Below are positions 1 to 7,117 of a stretch of DNA of 11,036 bases, in pieces. The notes below the pieces were generated by a model. The model made no database searches and was not told the DNA's origin. It saw only the letters and a program-made list of their open reading frames with translations. The position numbers were made by a program, and so were the translations under genes. Position 1 is the first letter of the stretch. Each line of letters opens with the position of its first letter. Origin of the DNA: JBGOUJ01 sp041477005 (GTDB taxonomy: Bacteria; Acidobacteriota; Terriglobia; Bryobacterales; JACQDG01). Location of the stretch: NCBI GenBank assembly GCA_041477005.1, contig JBGOUJ010000210.1, positions 1 through 11,036 on the forward strand, read 5' to 3'.

Positions 1-2
1 AG

Positions 3-818
3 GAGCAGGCGGGCATGGGCGTGGCGGTAGGCGACTACAACAACGACGGCTGGCTGGATATGGTGAAGACCAACTTCAGCGACGACACCCCGACTTTATA
101 TCTGAACAACAAGGATCTCAACTTCACCGACGTTACCTATCGCGCCGGCCTCGGCGTGAACAACCGGTTCCTGGGCTGGGGCGTGGGCTTTATCGACGTG
201 GACCACGACGGGTGGAAGGACATCTTCATGGTCAACGGCCACGTCTATCCGGAGATCGACAAGCTCCAGTTGAACAGCCCCTACCGGCAGGAGCGCAACC
301 TCTACTGGAACGTGCGCAACGGGGCCTTCCTCGACATTTCCGCCCGCGCCGGGCCGGCGGTCCTCGACCGCCGCTCGGGACGCGGCGCGGCCTTCGGAGA
401 TCTGAATAACGACGGGGCGATCGAGGTGGTGATCAACAACCTCGACGACGCGCCGAGCCTGCTGGTGAACCGGGGCGAAAAGAAGAACTGGCTGCTGGTC
501 CGGACGCGCGGGACCAAGTCCAACCGGGACGGCATCGGGGCGCGGGTTACGGTGACGGCGGGAGATCGGCGAATGATCGACGAGGTACGCAGCGGCGGTA
601 GCTTCCTCTCCCACAACGATTTGCGGCTGCACTACGGCCTGGGCGATGCCAAGCAAGCCGACTCGATTCACGTTCGCTGGCCGAGCGGGCTTGAGGAGGT
701 CTTTCCGGCGGCGGAAGCCAATCGCGAGGTGCTGCTCGAAGAAGGTAAGGGGAAAGCCCTATCAGAGGGTCCCCGAGCGGCGCCCAAAGCGTCCAAAGAC
801 TTGGGGTCCCGCAGGTAA
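3..818 (+). CDS. FG-GAP/VCBS repeat protein with C-terminal ASPIC/UnbV domain (CRTAC1-like), 5' end missing
   Basis: The frame is open to the left edge: codons for E-Q-A-G precede the ATG at 15, so that ATG is internal and the gene starts outside the window. Counting from that Met, calcium-loop motifs of the FG-GAP/VCBS type occur near residues 7-15 (DYNNDGWLD), 61-69 (DVDHDGWKD) and 129-136 (DLNNDGAI), consistent with the end of a beta-propeller. Residues about 167-235 form an ASPIC/UnbV domain, with the DGIGARVTV, SGGSFLSHND, LHYGLG and VRWPSG blocks. A charged tail of about 30 residues follows. Such proteins are normally exported and thought to bind ligands or surfaces; no enzymatic role can be assigned, and the substrate is unknown. 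No intrinsic terminator with a T-run follows the stop; the promoter of the next gene overlaps it. Family assignment is firm, function is not. Confidence 0.9.
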   Translation, partial: EQAGMGVAVGDYNNDGWLDMVKTNFSDDTPTLYLNNKDLNFTDVTYRAGLGVNNRFLGWGVGFIDVDHDGWKDIFMVNGHVYPEIDKLQLNSPYRQERNLYWNVRNGAFLDISARAGPAVLDRRSGRGAAFGDLNNDGAIEVVINNLDDAPSLLVNRGEKKNWLLVRTRGTKSNRDGIGARVTVTAGDRRMIDEVRSGGSFLSHNDLRLHYGLGDAKQADSIHVRWPSGLEEVFPAAEANREVLLEEGKGKALSEGPRAAPKASKDLGSRR

Positions 819-830
819 ACCGGGTATAAT
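801..830 (+). promoter_or_regulatory. Sigma-70-like promoter for the basic mini-protein gene
   Basis: A perfect TATAAT lies at 825-830, with TTGGGG at 801-806 and an 18-base spacer. The -35 box matches the consensus only in its TTG. It overlaps the stop codon of the upstream gene (816-818). A start of transcription near 837 would give a leader of about 62 bases before the ATG at 899. Predicted from sequence only. Confidence 0.6.
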
Positions 831-836
831 AGACTT

Positions 837-890
837 TGTCCGGCGGCCGCTCGGGGCCACGGCGGAAAGCGACCGGCCGCGCCGCGGACA
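837..890 (+). promoter_or_regulatory. Stem-loop at the predicted mRNA 5' end, next to the ribosome binding site
   Basis: TGTCCG (837-842) pairs with CGGACA (885-890), and GCGGCC (843-848) pairs with GGCCGC (875-880), leaving a four-base bulge at 881-884 and a large loop. The stem begins where transcription from the 825-830 box should start and ends just before the GGAG ribosome binding site (891-894). There is no T-run after it, so it does not look like a terminator. It may stabilise the mRNA or modulate translation; that role is inferred. Confidence 0.4.
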
Positions 891-898
891 GGAGAACT

Positions 899-1090
899 AT
901 GAAGAAGCTGATCACTGTGCTGGCGGGCCTCTCCTTTGCTCTGGGTACGGCCGCTCCCGGCGCTGGGGCTCCAAAGAAGAACGACTACAACTACGACTAC
1001 GGCAAGAACATCAAGAAGAACAAGGGCAAGAAGCGCAAGGCTAAGAAGGTCAGGAAAAACAGGGTGAGGGCCGCCAGGCGCAACCAATAG
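899..1090 (+). CDS. Small exported, highly basic protein (63 residues)
   Basis: I do not recognise a family. The ATG at 899 is chosen because AGGAGAA (890-896) sits just before it and the product then begins with a classic Sec leader: MKK, a hydrophobic stretch (residues 4-18) and an AGA cleavage-type site near residue 24. The predicted mature part is about 39 residues: a short NDYNYDYG segment followed by a Lys/Arg-rich tail. It holds 18 Lys/Arg against two Asp, so it is strongly cationic, and it has no cysteine. It could bind anionic envelope polymers, act as an antimicrobial peptide, or be a structural wall component; all of these are inferences. It has its own promoter and leader hairpin, and only 13 bases separate its stop from the next ATG, so co-transcription with the thiamine-diphosphate enzyme is likely. 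An in-frame ATG at 836 exists but would destroy the signal peptide. Confidence 0.7.
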   Translation: MKKLITVLAGLSFALGTAAPGAGAPKKNDYNYDYGKNIKKNKGKKRKAKKVRKNRVRAARRNQ

Positions 1091-1103
1091 GCCGGCCCCT
1101 CGC

Positions 1104-2768
1104 ATGCCCAATGGTTCCGAGCTATTTGTCTCGACCCTCAAGCACTTCGGCGTCACTCATCTTTTCACCCTGGTCGGCGATCACCTCAACGAACTGCTGC
1201 GGGTTGCCGAGCGAGAAGGCCTGCGGCTGATCGACGTCCGCCACGAGTCGGCGGCCACCCACATGGCCGACGGGTGGGCGCGATTCACGCGAACGCCCGG
1301 CGTCTCGGTGGTGACCGGCGGCCCGGGCCACACCAACTCGATCACCGGCATCGCCACCGGCTTTGCGAATGGCAGTCCCATGGTCACCATCAGCGGGATG
1401 CGCGACTCCAAGATGGGCCAGCGCAACGCTTTTCAGGAACTCGATCAGCTCAGCCTGGTGAGCGGGGTGACCAAGTGGGCGGCGGTTCCGGCCGACGCGG
1501 CGCAATTGCCCTTCTATCTTCACCGGGCCTTCACCGAAGCAGTCAGCGGACGGCCCGGCCCCACACATTTGAGCGTGCCGTTCGATCTGTTTTCGGCGGA
1601 AGTAGCCACCGCTCCGCCGCTGCCGTCGCCGCCCGTCGCCCCGCGGCCGGCGCCGGCAAGCCGTGACATCGACCGACTGCTCGAGCTGCTGGCCGCCGCC
1701 GAGCGGCCGGTGGCGATTGCGGGCAGCGGCGTGTGGTGGTCCGGCGCCTGCGCCGAACTGCAGAGCTTCATCGAGAAGACCTCTCTGCCGCTTTACACCA
1801 TCACCCTGGCCCGCGGCGCGGTCTCGGACCTCCACCCGCTGTGCTTCGGCTACGGCGATCCGGCCTTGAACCGCGCGGCGCAGAAAGCGTTTCAGCAGGC
1901 CGATCTGTTCCTGATCCTGGGAAAGCGCGTCGACTACCGGCTGGCGCTGGGCGGCCCGCGCGTGCTGAACTCGCAAGCGAAGGTCGTGCAGGTGGACATC
2001 CATCCGCAAGAGCTGGGGCTGAACCGGCGGCTGGAGCTCGGGATCTGCGCCGACGTGAAAGCGACGTTGGAAGCAGCGTTGCAGCAACTCGGCAAACGAG
2101 ACGGCTCGCCGCGCACCGCCTGGATCGAAAACCTGCGGTCGCTCGACAAGACCTGGCGCGAGCACCTTCGCGCGACGGCGGCAGACCACTCGACCCCGCT
2201 GCATCCGGCGGCGGTCTACCAGGAGCTCGCGCCCGCGCTGCCCGAGGACGCCATCCTCTGTTGGGATGGCGGCGACTTCGTGCACTGGGGCCGCGCCACG
2301 CTGCCGGCCCGCCGGCCGATGCATTGGCTGCGCCTGGGGCCGCTGGCGACGCTGGGTGCGTGCTTGCCGATCGGCTTGACGGCCAAGGTCCTGCACCCCG
2401 AGCAGCCTTCCATCATCATTTCCGGCGACGGCTCGGTGGGCTTTTACCTGGCGGAATTTGATACGGCCGTGCGCCACAACCTGCCGGTGGTGATCCTGGT
2501 GGGCAACGACGGCTGCTGGGGCATCGAGCGCCAGTTCCAATTGGGCGCTTTCGGCGGCGACAAGACCACGGCCTGCGACCTGCTGCGCACACGGTACGAC
2601 CTGGTGATGAAGGCCGTCGGCGGCGAGGGAGAGCACGTCGAGCGGCTGGACCAGGTGCGACCGGCCCTGGATCGCGCGCTGCGATCCGGCCGCCCCTATT
2701 GCATCAACATAGAAATCCGCAGCGCCCCGTCGCCTTTCTCGCAATATCAGTTGGATGCCAAGAAGTGA
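1104..2768 (+). CDS. Thiamine-diphosphate-dependent enzyme, acetolactate synthase / oxalyl-CoA decarboxylase superfamily
   Basis: The 554-residue product has the usual length and three-domain order of this superfamily. The N-terminal pyrimidine-binding domain (about 1-165) carries the activating glutamate Glu48 in RHESAATHMADGWAR and the GGPGHTNSITG block. A proline-rich linker (about 168-186) leads to the central domain (about 187-330). The C-terminal pyrophosphate-binding domain (about 365-540) has the metal/cofactor motif GDG (441-443) ending with Asn468. Reactions in the family join or split 2-keto or 2-hydroxyacyl compounds, some using FAD structurally. No small regulatory subunit (ilvN) follows, and the segment after the cofactor motif (NDGCWGIERQFQ) differs from typical biosynthetic acetolactate synthase. 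LGKRVDYRL (272-280) recalls the oxalyl-CoA decarboxylase / 2-hydroxyacyl-CoA lyase branch. The substrate cannot be fixed. The start matches the expected N-terminus but has no clear ribosome binding site, so coupling to the preceding small gene is plausible. No clear terminator follows. Confidence 0.9.
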   Translation: MPNGSELFVSTLKHFGVTHLFTLVGDHLNELLRVAEREGLRLIDVRHESAATHMADGWARFTRTPGVSVVTGGPGHTNSITGIATGFANGSPMVTISGMRDSKMGQRNAFQELDQLSLVSGVTKWAAVPADAAQLPFYLHRAFTEAVSGRPGPTHLSVPFDLFSAEVATAPPLPSPPVAPRPAPASRDIDRLLELLAAAERPVAIAGSGVWWSGACAELQSFIEKTSLPLYTITLARGAVSDLHPLCFGYGDPALNRAAQKAFQQADLFLILGKRVDYRLALGGPRVLNSQAKVVQVDIHPQELGLNRRLELGICADVKATLEAALQQLGKRDGSPRTAWIENLRSLDKTWREHLRATAADHSTPLHPAAVYQELAPALPEDAILCWDGGDFVHWGRATLPARRPMHWLRLGPLATLGACLPIGLTAKVLHPEQPSIIISGDGSVGFYLAEFDTAVRHNLPVVILVGNDGCWGIERQFQLGAFGGDKTTACDLLRTRYDLVMKAVGGEGEHVERLDQVRPALDRALRSGRPYCINIEIRSAPSPFSQYQLDAKK

Positions 2769-2780
2769 CTACCTAGTCGT

Positions 2781-2801
2781 CAGCCACCAGCTATCAGCTA
2801 T
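2781..2801 (+). repeat. Short heptamer tandem repeat (CAGCCAC, CAGCTAT, CAGCTAT)
   Basis: Three adjacent seven-base units lie 12 bases after the stop of the thiamine-diphosphate enzyme; two are identical and the first differs at two positions. CAGCTAT-type heptamers are a common kind of intergenic repeat in several bacterial phyla (from memory). The copy number here is too low to say more. Confidence 0.4.
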
Positions 2802-2844
2802 CCACACCCTGCGCATATGTCTCCAGAGCCGCCTGGTCGCAAGG

Positions 2845-2992
2845 CCTGTAAATTACGACATCGTGTACGTACGGGCGCCGCGCGCGGGCGACAACAACTA
2901 CGTTCTCCCGCCGCGCTCGCGGGCTGGGCTTCCCGCAGCCGGTCACCGGCGAGACCATCGCCCACGCGGCGGAACGGCTCAGCCTTCCGGAT
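2845..2992 (+). pseudogene. Possible remnant of the C-terminus of an RluA-type pseudouridine synthase
   Basis: One frame (2845-2913) reads YDIVYVRAPRAGDNNYVLPP. The next frame (2921-2992) reads GLGFPQPVTGETI and then an Ala/Glu/Leu-rich stretch. RluA-family enzymes end with a P-x-x-GD-x-x-Y segment, then a conserved arginine and ALHA-type block, and then an F-x-HP-x-TGE segment before a short acidic tail. The two pieces are in the right order and spacing but in different frames, and the catalytic part is absent. This is a by-eye resemblance in non-coding-looking DNA and may be chance; the fragment makes no functional product. Confidence 0.2.
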
Positions 2993-3009
2993 CCCCGACC
3001 GCAGCTCCG

Positions 3010-3038
3010 TTGCTGTAACAAGCCGGGTGCTGTAAAAT
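3010..3038 (+). promoter_or_regulatory. Promoter for the DUF1549/DUF1501 operon, near-leaderless
   Basis: TTGCTG (3010-3015) and TAAAAT (3033-3038) are separated by 17 bases. The -10 box ends ten bases before the ATG at 3049, so transcription should start around 3044-3046. That leaves a leader of only a few bases with no room for a ribosome binding site, and none is visible upstream. Confidence 0.5.
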
Positions 3039-3048
3039 ATCCCTGTCT

Positions 3049-5715
3049 ATGGTCCGCTGGCTCTATTTCCTCGTACTCGGGGCCACTTTTTGCCCTGCGG
3101 CCGAAATCCGGGATTCTTACTTCGAGCAGAAGGTTGCCCCCGTACTCACGGCAAACTGCAGTGCCTGCCATAACGACAAAGTCAAGATCAGCGGCTTCTC
3201 GATCTCCACGTCATCCTCGGTGATCGCCGGCGGCAGCAAGTACGGGGCCGCCATACTCACCGGCAATCCAGCCGGCAGCCCTCTCCTAAGACTTCTGAAA
3301 GGCCAGCTTTCGCCGCGAATGCCGCTGGGCAAGGAGGCGCTGGCAGAAAGCGAGATCGCGATTATCGAGGAATGGGTCCGCGAGATTAAGCCGGATCGGG
3401 TCGCCGCCGTGAAAGGCGACTGGCTTTGGCCTTACCAGAAGCCGTTGAAGCGCGAGCCGCCCAAGGTCGCCCGCGCGGCGTGGGTCGCAAACTCGATCGA
3501 CGCATTCGTGCTCCAGAAGCTCGAGGAAAAGAAGATTGCACCCGCTCCACCCGCTTCGAAACGCGTTCTGGCGCGTCGCCTCTACTTCGATCTGATCGGG
3601 ATGCCGCCGAGCCCCGATGAGCTGAATGCGTTCCTGAACGACGACTCCCCGGACGCCTACGCCAAGCTTGTCGATAAACTCCTGGCCGATCCGCGCTACG
3701 GCGAGCGCTGGGGGCGTCACTGGCTCGATTTGGTGCGTTATGGCGAAACGAGCGGTCTCGAAGGAGACGGCCCGATCGGCAACGCCTGGCGCTATCGCGA
3801 CTGGGTAATCGATGCGTTCAACACCGACATGCCGTATGACCAGTTCGTCCTCAAGCAACTGGCCGGCGGAGATGAGCACAGCCAGACACGCAACAACTAT
3901 CAGCCCGATGTTCAGGGATTCGTGCCGGTCGCGTTTCTGCGGCTGGCTCCCTGGGACCGCTCGAACCTAGTGGCCGACGAGGTCCGCCAGAATTACTTGA
4001 ACGAAGTCACGACCGCTACCGGCTCGATTTTCCTCGGCCTCACGATCGGCTGTGCGCGCTGCCACGACCATAAGTACGACCCGATTCCCACCAAAGACTT
4101 CTACCGCCTGCAGGCATTCTTCAACGCCGTGAAAGCCGAAGACGTGGAAGTTCCTTACAAGAACCGGGCATTTGCGGAGTATGCGCAGGCGAAGATCAAG
4201 GAATACGAAACACAGTTGAAGTCCGGCCCCGAGAAGAAGGAGCTGGACGCGTTTGAAAAATCGCTGCTGGCGGAGTTGATCCAAGAGAAGACCGAAGCGG
4301 CCAAGTCCCACCCGCTGAAAGTGGAAGACCTCCGCCTGGAGATGCGGCGGAAGGACCAGAAGATCTTCACAAGCGAAGAGATTGAGCGCCACCAGGAGTT
4401 GCTCGCCGACGCCGAGCGCACCGAAGATCTGCCCTTCCGGAAACGGCTCGATGAGTGGGAGCAGGAAGGGCTGAAAGGGCTGACTGCCGCCGTAGCGAAC
4501 GGCGCCACCGACAACGTGGCCCGATATCGCGAGCTGACCGTAAAGGATGTTCGTGCCGAGGCCGCCAGGACGAAGAGTGTGGTGTTCTCCGAGCAGGAGA
4601 AAGAGAAACATCGGGAGTTGTCGGCCAAGATCGCGCTGATCCGGAGCCGCATGGCGCGATTGCAGCCGCGGACTTTGTCCCTGACGAATGTGTCAGGCCC
4701 GCCGACCGGCCCCGGAATTCCGCTCACCCACGTGCTGATCAGCGGAGACTACCGCCAGCCGGGCGAAGCGGTGGCGGCGGGTTTTCCCAGCGCCATTACG
4801 GGAAACTTCGAGCCGGCGGCGCTCGAGACAGACCGCTACCGCCAGTTCCCCACGCGCGGGCGGCGCTTGACCCTGGCGAGGTGGATCGCCAGCTCGGACA
4901 ACCCGCTCACCGCGCGCGTCCTGGTGAATCGCATCTGGCAGCACCATTTCGGCCGCGGCATCGTCGAAACCCCAAGCGACTTCGGCAAGAATGGCTCGCG
5001 CCCCACCCACCCGGAGCTGCTGGACTGGCTGGCCATCCGGTTTATCGAGGAGAAGTGGAGCATCAAGCAGATGCACCGGCTGCTGCTCAATTCGAACACT
5101 TACAAACAGGCCGCCGAAAACCCGGCGGCTAACGACAACACGATCGACCCCGACAACAAGCTGCTCTGGAAGTTCAACCGGAGGAGGCTCGAGGCCGAGG
5201 AGATTCGCGACGGAATTCTCTATGCCAGCGGCCGGTTGAACCTGGCTCGCGGAGGTCCCAGCGTCTATCCCCCGTTGCCCGCCGATCTGGCGGATGCGGC
5301 GCGCTATGGCCGCACCGGCGGCGACATGTGGGAGCCCAACGAGAAGGAAGAGGACAACCGCCGGCGGTCGATCTACACATTCCAGCGCCGCTCTTTGCCG
5401 CAGCCGATGATGCTGGCATTCGACGCTTCCCCGTTCAGCGAATCGTGCGAGCGCCGCAGCGTTACCACCACGGCGTTGCAGGCGCTTTCGATGATGAATG
5501 GCGATCTGGTGAACGACGAGGCCGGGCATTTGGCGGAGCGCGTGGTCCGGGAGGCCGGCGCCGACCGGCGCGCGCAGATTTCGCGATCGTTCGAGATCTT
5601 GTTGAGCCGCCCGCCGAAATCCGATGAGTTAGAAAAGTTTGCGACCTATTCCGGCAGCCTGGCCGGCATCTGCCGCGTTCTTATGGATTCCAACGAATTT
5701 CTCTATGTGGATTAA
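3049..5715 (+). CDS. PSCyt1-DUF1549-DUF1553 exported haem-type protein
   Basis: The 888-residue product opens with a short signal peptide (hydrophobic 4-16, likely cut near AA18-E19). A planctomycete-type cytochrome c domain (PSCyt1, about 20-115) contains CSACH (37-41) as the haem attachment motif; M91 in SPRMPLG is a candidate axial ligand. DUF1549 (about 145-360) includes RRLYFDLIGMPPSPDE, DPRYGERWGRHWLDLVRY and a second CxxCH, CARCH (335-339), followed by DHKYDPIPTKDFY. A charged, helix-prone insert spans about 375-540. DUF1553 (about 605-870) shows LARWIASSDNPLTARVLVNR and PTHPELLDWLA. Architecture and length are those of the standard family. The reaction is unknown; these proteins are usually paired with DUF1501 proteins and are suspected to work on extracellular carbohydrates or in electron transfer (inference). 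The ATG at 3049 has no ribosome binding site, fitting a near-leaderless mRNA. The final 11 bases overlap the next gene. Confidence 0.92.
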   Translation: MVRWLYFLVLGATFCPAAEIRDSYFEQKVAPVLTANCSACHNDKVKISGFSISTSSSVIAGGSKYGAAILTGNPAGSPLLRLLKGQLSPRMPLGKEALAESEIAIIEEWVREIKPDRVAAVKGDWLWPYQKPLKREPPKVARAAWVANSIDAFVLQKLEEKKIAPAPPASKRVLARRLYFDLIGMPPSPDELNAFLNDDSPDAYAKLVDKLLADPRYGERWGRHWLDLVRYGETSGLEGDGPIGNAWRYRDWVIDAFNTDMPYDQFVLKQLAGGDEHSQTRNNYQPDVQGFVPVAFLRLAPWDRSNLVADEVRQNYLNEVTTATGSIFLGLTIGCARCHDHKYDPIPTKDFYRLQAFFNAVKAEDVEVPYKNRAFAEYAQAKIKEYETQLKSGPEKKELDAFEKSLLAELIQEKTEAAKSHPLKVEDLRLEMRRKDQKIFTSEEIERHQELLADAERTEDLPFRKRLDEWEQEGLKGLTAAVANGATDNVARYRELTVKDVRAEAARTKSVVFSEQEKEKHRELSAKIALIRSRMARLQPRTLSLTNVSGPPTGPGIPLTHVLISGDYRQPGEAVAAGFPSAITGNFEPAALETDRYRQFPTRGRRLTLARWIASSDNPLTARVLVNRIWQHHFGRGIVETPSDFGKNGSRPTHPELLDWLAIRFIEEKWSIKQMHRLLLNSNTYKQAAENPAANDNTIDPDNKLLWKFNRRRLEAEEIRDGILYASGRLNLARGGPSVYPPLPADLADAARYGRTGGDMWEPNEKEEDNRRRSIYTFQRRSLPQPMMLAFDASPFSESCERRSVTTTALQALSMMNGDLVNDEAGHLAERVVREAGADRRAQISRSFEILLSRPPKSDELEKFATYSGSLAGICRVLMDSNEFLYVD

Positions 5716-7117
5716 TCGCCGCGATTTTCTCAGCCGCTCCTATATCGGGCTCGGTGGCCTGGCCCTCTCGCACCTGATGGCAGGCGAGACGACGCCCAAC
5801 CCGATGCTCCCGAAGCCCGCGCAGCTCCCGGCAAAGGCCAAGCGCTGCATCTTCCTGTTCCTGGAAGGCGGCGTGAGCCAGATGGATCTGTTCGAGTACA
5901 AGCCGGCGCTGGAGAAATACGCCGGCCGGCAGATCCCCAAGCCGCAGGGAACGGTCGGCGAGATCGCGACCTTTTCCGCCGCGCCCAATCGCGTCATCCC
6001 GTCTCCGTTCAAGTTCTCCCAGCACGGGCAAACGGGACGCTGGATGACGGAATTGCTGCCAAACCTCGCTGCCCGCGTGGACGACCTGGCATTCATTCAC
6101 GGCATCAAGGTGGATAACAACAACCACGGTCCGGCGATTTACCACTCCCTTACGGGCAACATGTTTCCCGGCAGCGCGTCGGTGGGGGCCTGGGTCACCT
6201 ATGGGTTGGGCAGCGAGAACCAGAGCCTTCCCGGGTTCATTGTCCTGGGGGACCGCCGGGGCGCGCCGATCGGCGGGGCGGGCGTGTGGAGCAATGGCTT
6301 CCTGCCAGCCGCTTATCAGGGGACGCTGTTTCGCTCGGGGGCGACGCCGATCGTGGACCTCAAGCCGCGGGCGGGCGTTACGCCCGAAGCGCAGCGCGCC
6401 GAGCTGGACTTGCTTGGCTGGTTTGACCGGAAGCACACGGCGGAGCGTTCGGGCACGAGCGAGCTCGAAGCGCGAATTGCCGCTTATGAGCTGGCTTTCC
6501 GCATGCAGACGAAAGCGCCCGAGTTGGTGGATGTCTCATCCGAATCCCCAGCCACGCAGAAGCTATACGGTCTGGACGATCCGGTGTCGGAGCAGTTCGG
6601 CCGGCAGTGCCTGCTCGCCCGGCGCATGGTCGAACGCGACGTGCGCTTCGTGATGTGCCTGCATGGCGCCGGCGGGGATCGCTGGGATGACCACGGAGAC
6701 ATCAAAGGCCGGGTGCCCAAGCATTGCGCCGAGGTGGATAAGCCGGTGGCGGGGCTCTTGAAGGATTTGAAGGCGCGCGGCCTGCTGGAGGAGACGCTCG
6801 TTGTGTGGGCCTCCGAGATGGGCCGCACTCCTTTTGACAACAACCTGGTGACGGATATGCCCGGCCGCGATCACAACCAGTACGGGTTGGTCATGTGGAT
6901 GGCCGGCGGGAACGTGAAGCCGGGCGCCACGTTCGGCGAAACCGACGAGTTTGGACTGAAGAACATCGAGGAGCCGATTCCCCTGCGCGACGTACACGCT
7001 ACGATTTTGCGGTTGATGGGGCTCGATCAGAACCGGCTCACCTATCTGCACGCCGGCCGCTTCAAGAAGCTGACTGACATTGGCGGACGCGTCATCGACC
7101 CGATTATCCGCGCGTAG
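5705..7117 (+). CDS. DUF1501 family protein, alkaline-phosphatase/sulfatase-like fold, Tat-type leader
   Basis: The start at 5705 gives 470 residues beginning MWINRRDFLSRS, the usual opening of the family, with a twin-arginine motif (5-6) and a hydrophobic stretch (13-25); an in-frame ATG at 5639 would add 22 residues and bury this leader. Family blocks include CIFLFLEGGVSQMDLFEYKP (48-67), the GVWSNGFLPAAYQGT segment (193-207), MCLHGAGGDRWDDHG (317-331), WASEMGRTPF (368-377) and MPGRDHNQYG (385-394). The last resembles the metal-ligand region of the alkaline phosphatase superfamily to which DUF1501 is distantly related. The substrate is unknown. The start codon lies inside the end of the preceding gene (ATGTGGATTAA), so translation is probably coupled. 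The end of the protein looks complete. Its stop (7115-7117) is followed within a few bases by the truncated end of an opposing permease gene, with no terminator between. Confidence 0.92.
   Translation: MWINRRDFLSRSYIGLGGLALSHLMAGETTPNPMLPKPAQLPAKAKRCIFLFLEGGVSQMDLFEYKPALEKYAGRQIPKPQGTVGEIATFSAAPNRVIPSPFKFSQHGQTGRWMTELLPNLAARVDDLAFIHGIKVDNNNHGPAIYHSLTGNMFPGSASVGAWVTYGLGSENQSLPGFIVLGDRRGAPIGGAGVWSNGFLPAAYQGTLFRSGATPIVDLKPRAGVTPEAQRAELDLLGWFDRKHTAERSGTSELEARIAAYELAFRMQTKAPELVDVSSESPATQKLYGLDDPVSEQFGRQCLLARRMVERDVRFVMCLHGAGGDRWDDHGDIKGRVPKHCAEVDKPVAGLLKDLKARGLLEETLVVWASEMGRTPFDNNLVTDMPGRDHNQYGLVMWMAGGNVKPGATFGETDEFGLKNIEEPIPLRDVHATILRLMGLDQNRLTYLHAGRFKKLTDIGGRVIDPIIRA

Noticed and set aside
1122..2744. 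540-residue open frame antisense to the thiamine-diphosphate enzyme
   Set aside because: It mirrors a gene with all the expected domains. Its product is Arg/Gln/Gly/His-rich with no recognisable motif, as expected of an antisense frame kept open by GC-rich codon use.
2907..2949. GC-rich hairpins (CCCGC/GCGGG, GGCTG/CAGCC, CCGG-TCA-CCGG) as a terminator for the enzyme gene
   Set aside because: The stems are short and no T-run follows; such stems are common by chance at this base composition.
2755..3018. 87-residue open frame after the thiamine-diphosphate enzyme as an intact gene
   Set aside because: No ribosome binding site, no coherent domain over its length, and its start overlaps the end of the enzyme gene; at most it contains part of a remnant.
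3286..3879. Minus-strand open frames inside the DUF1549 gene (also 3967-4611 and 4693-5529)
   Set aside because: They are shadows of a strongly supported gene and have no motifs or ribosome binding sites of their own.
5639..5704. Upstream in-frame start for the DUF1501 gene
   Set aside because: It would add 22 residues in front of the NRRDFL twin-arginine leader typical of the family; the ATG at 5705 overlapping the previous stop is the better start.
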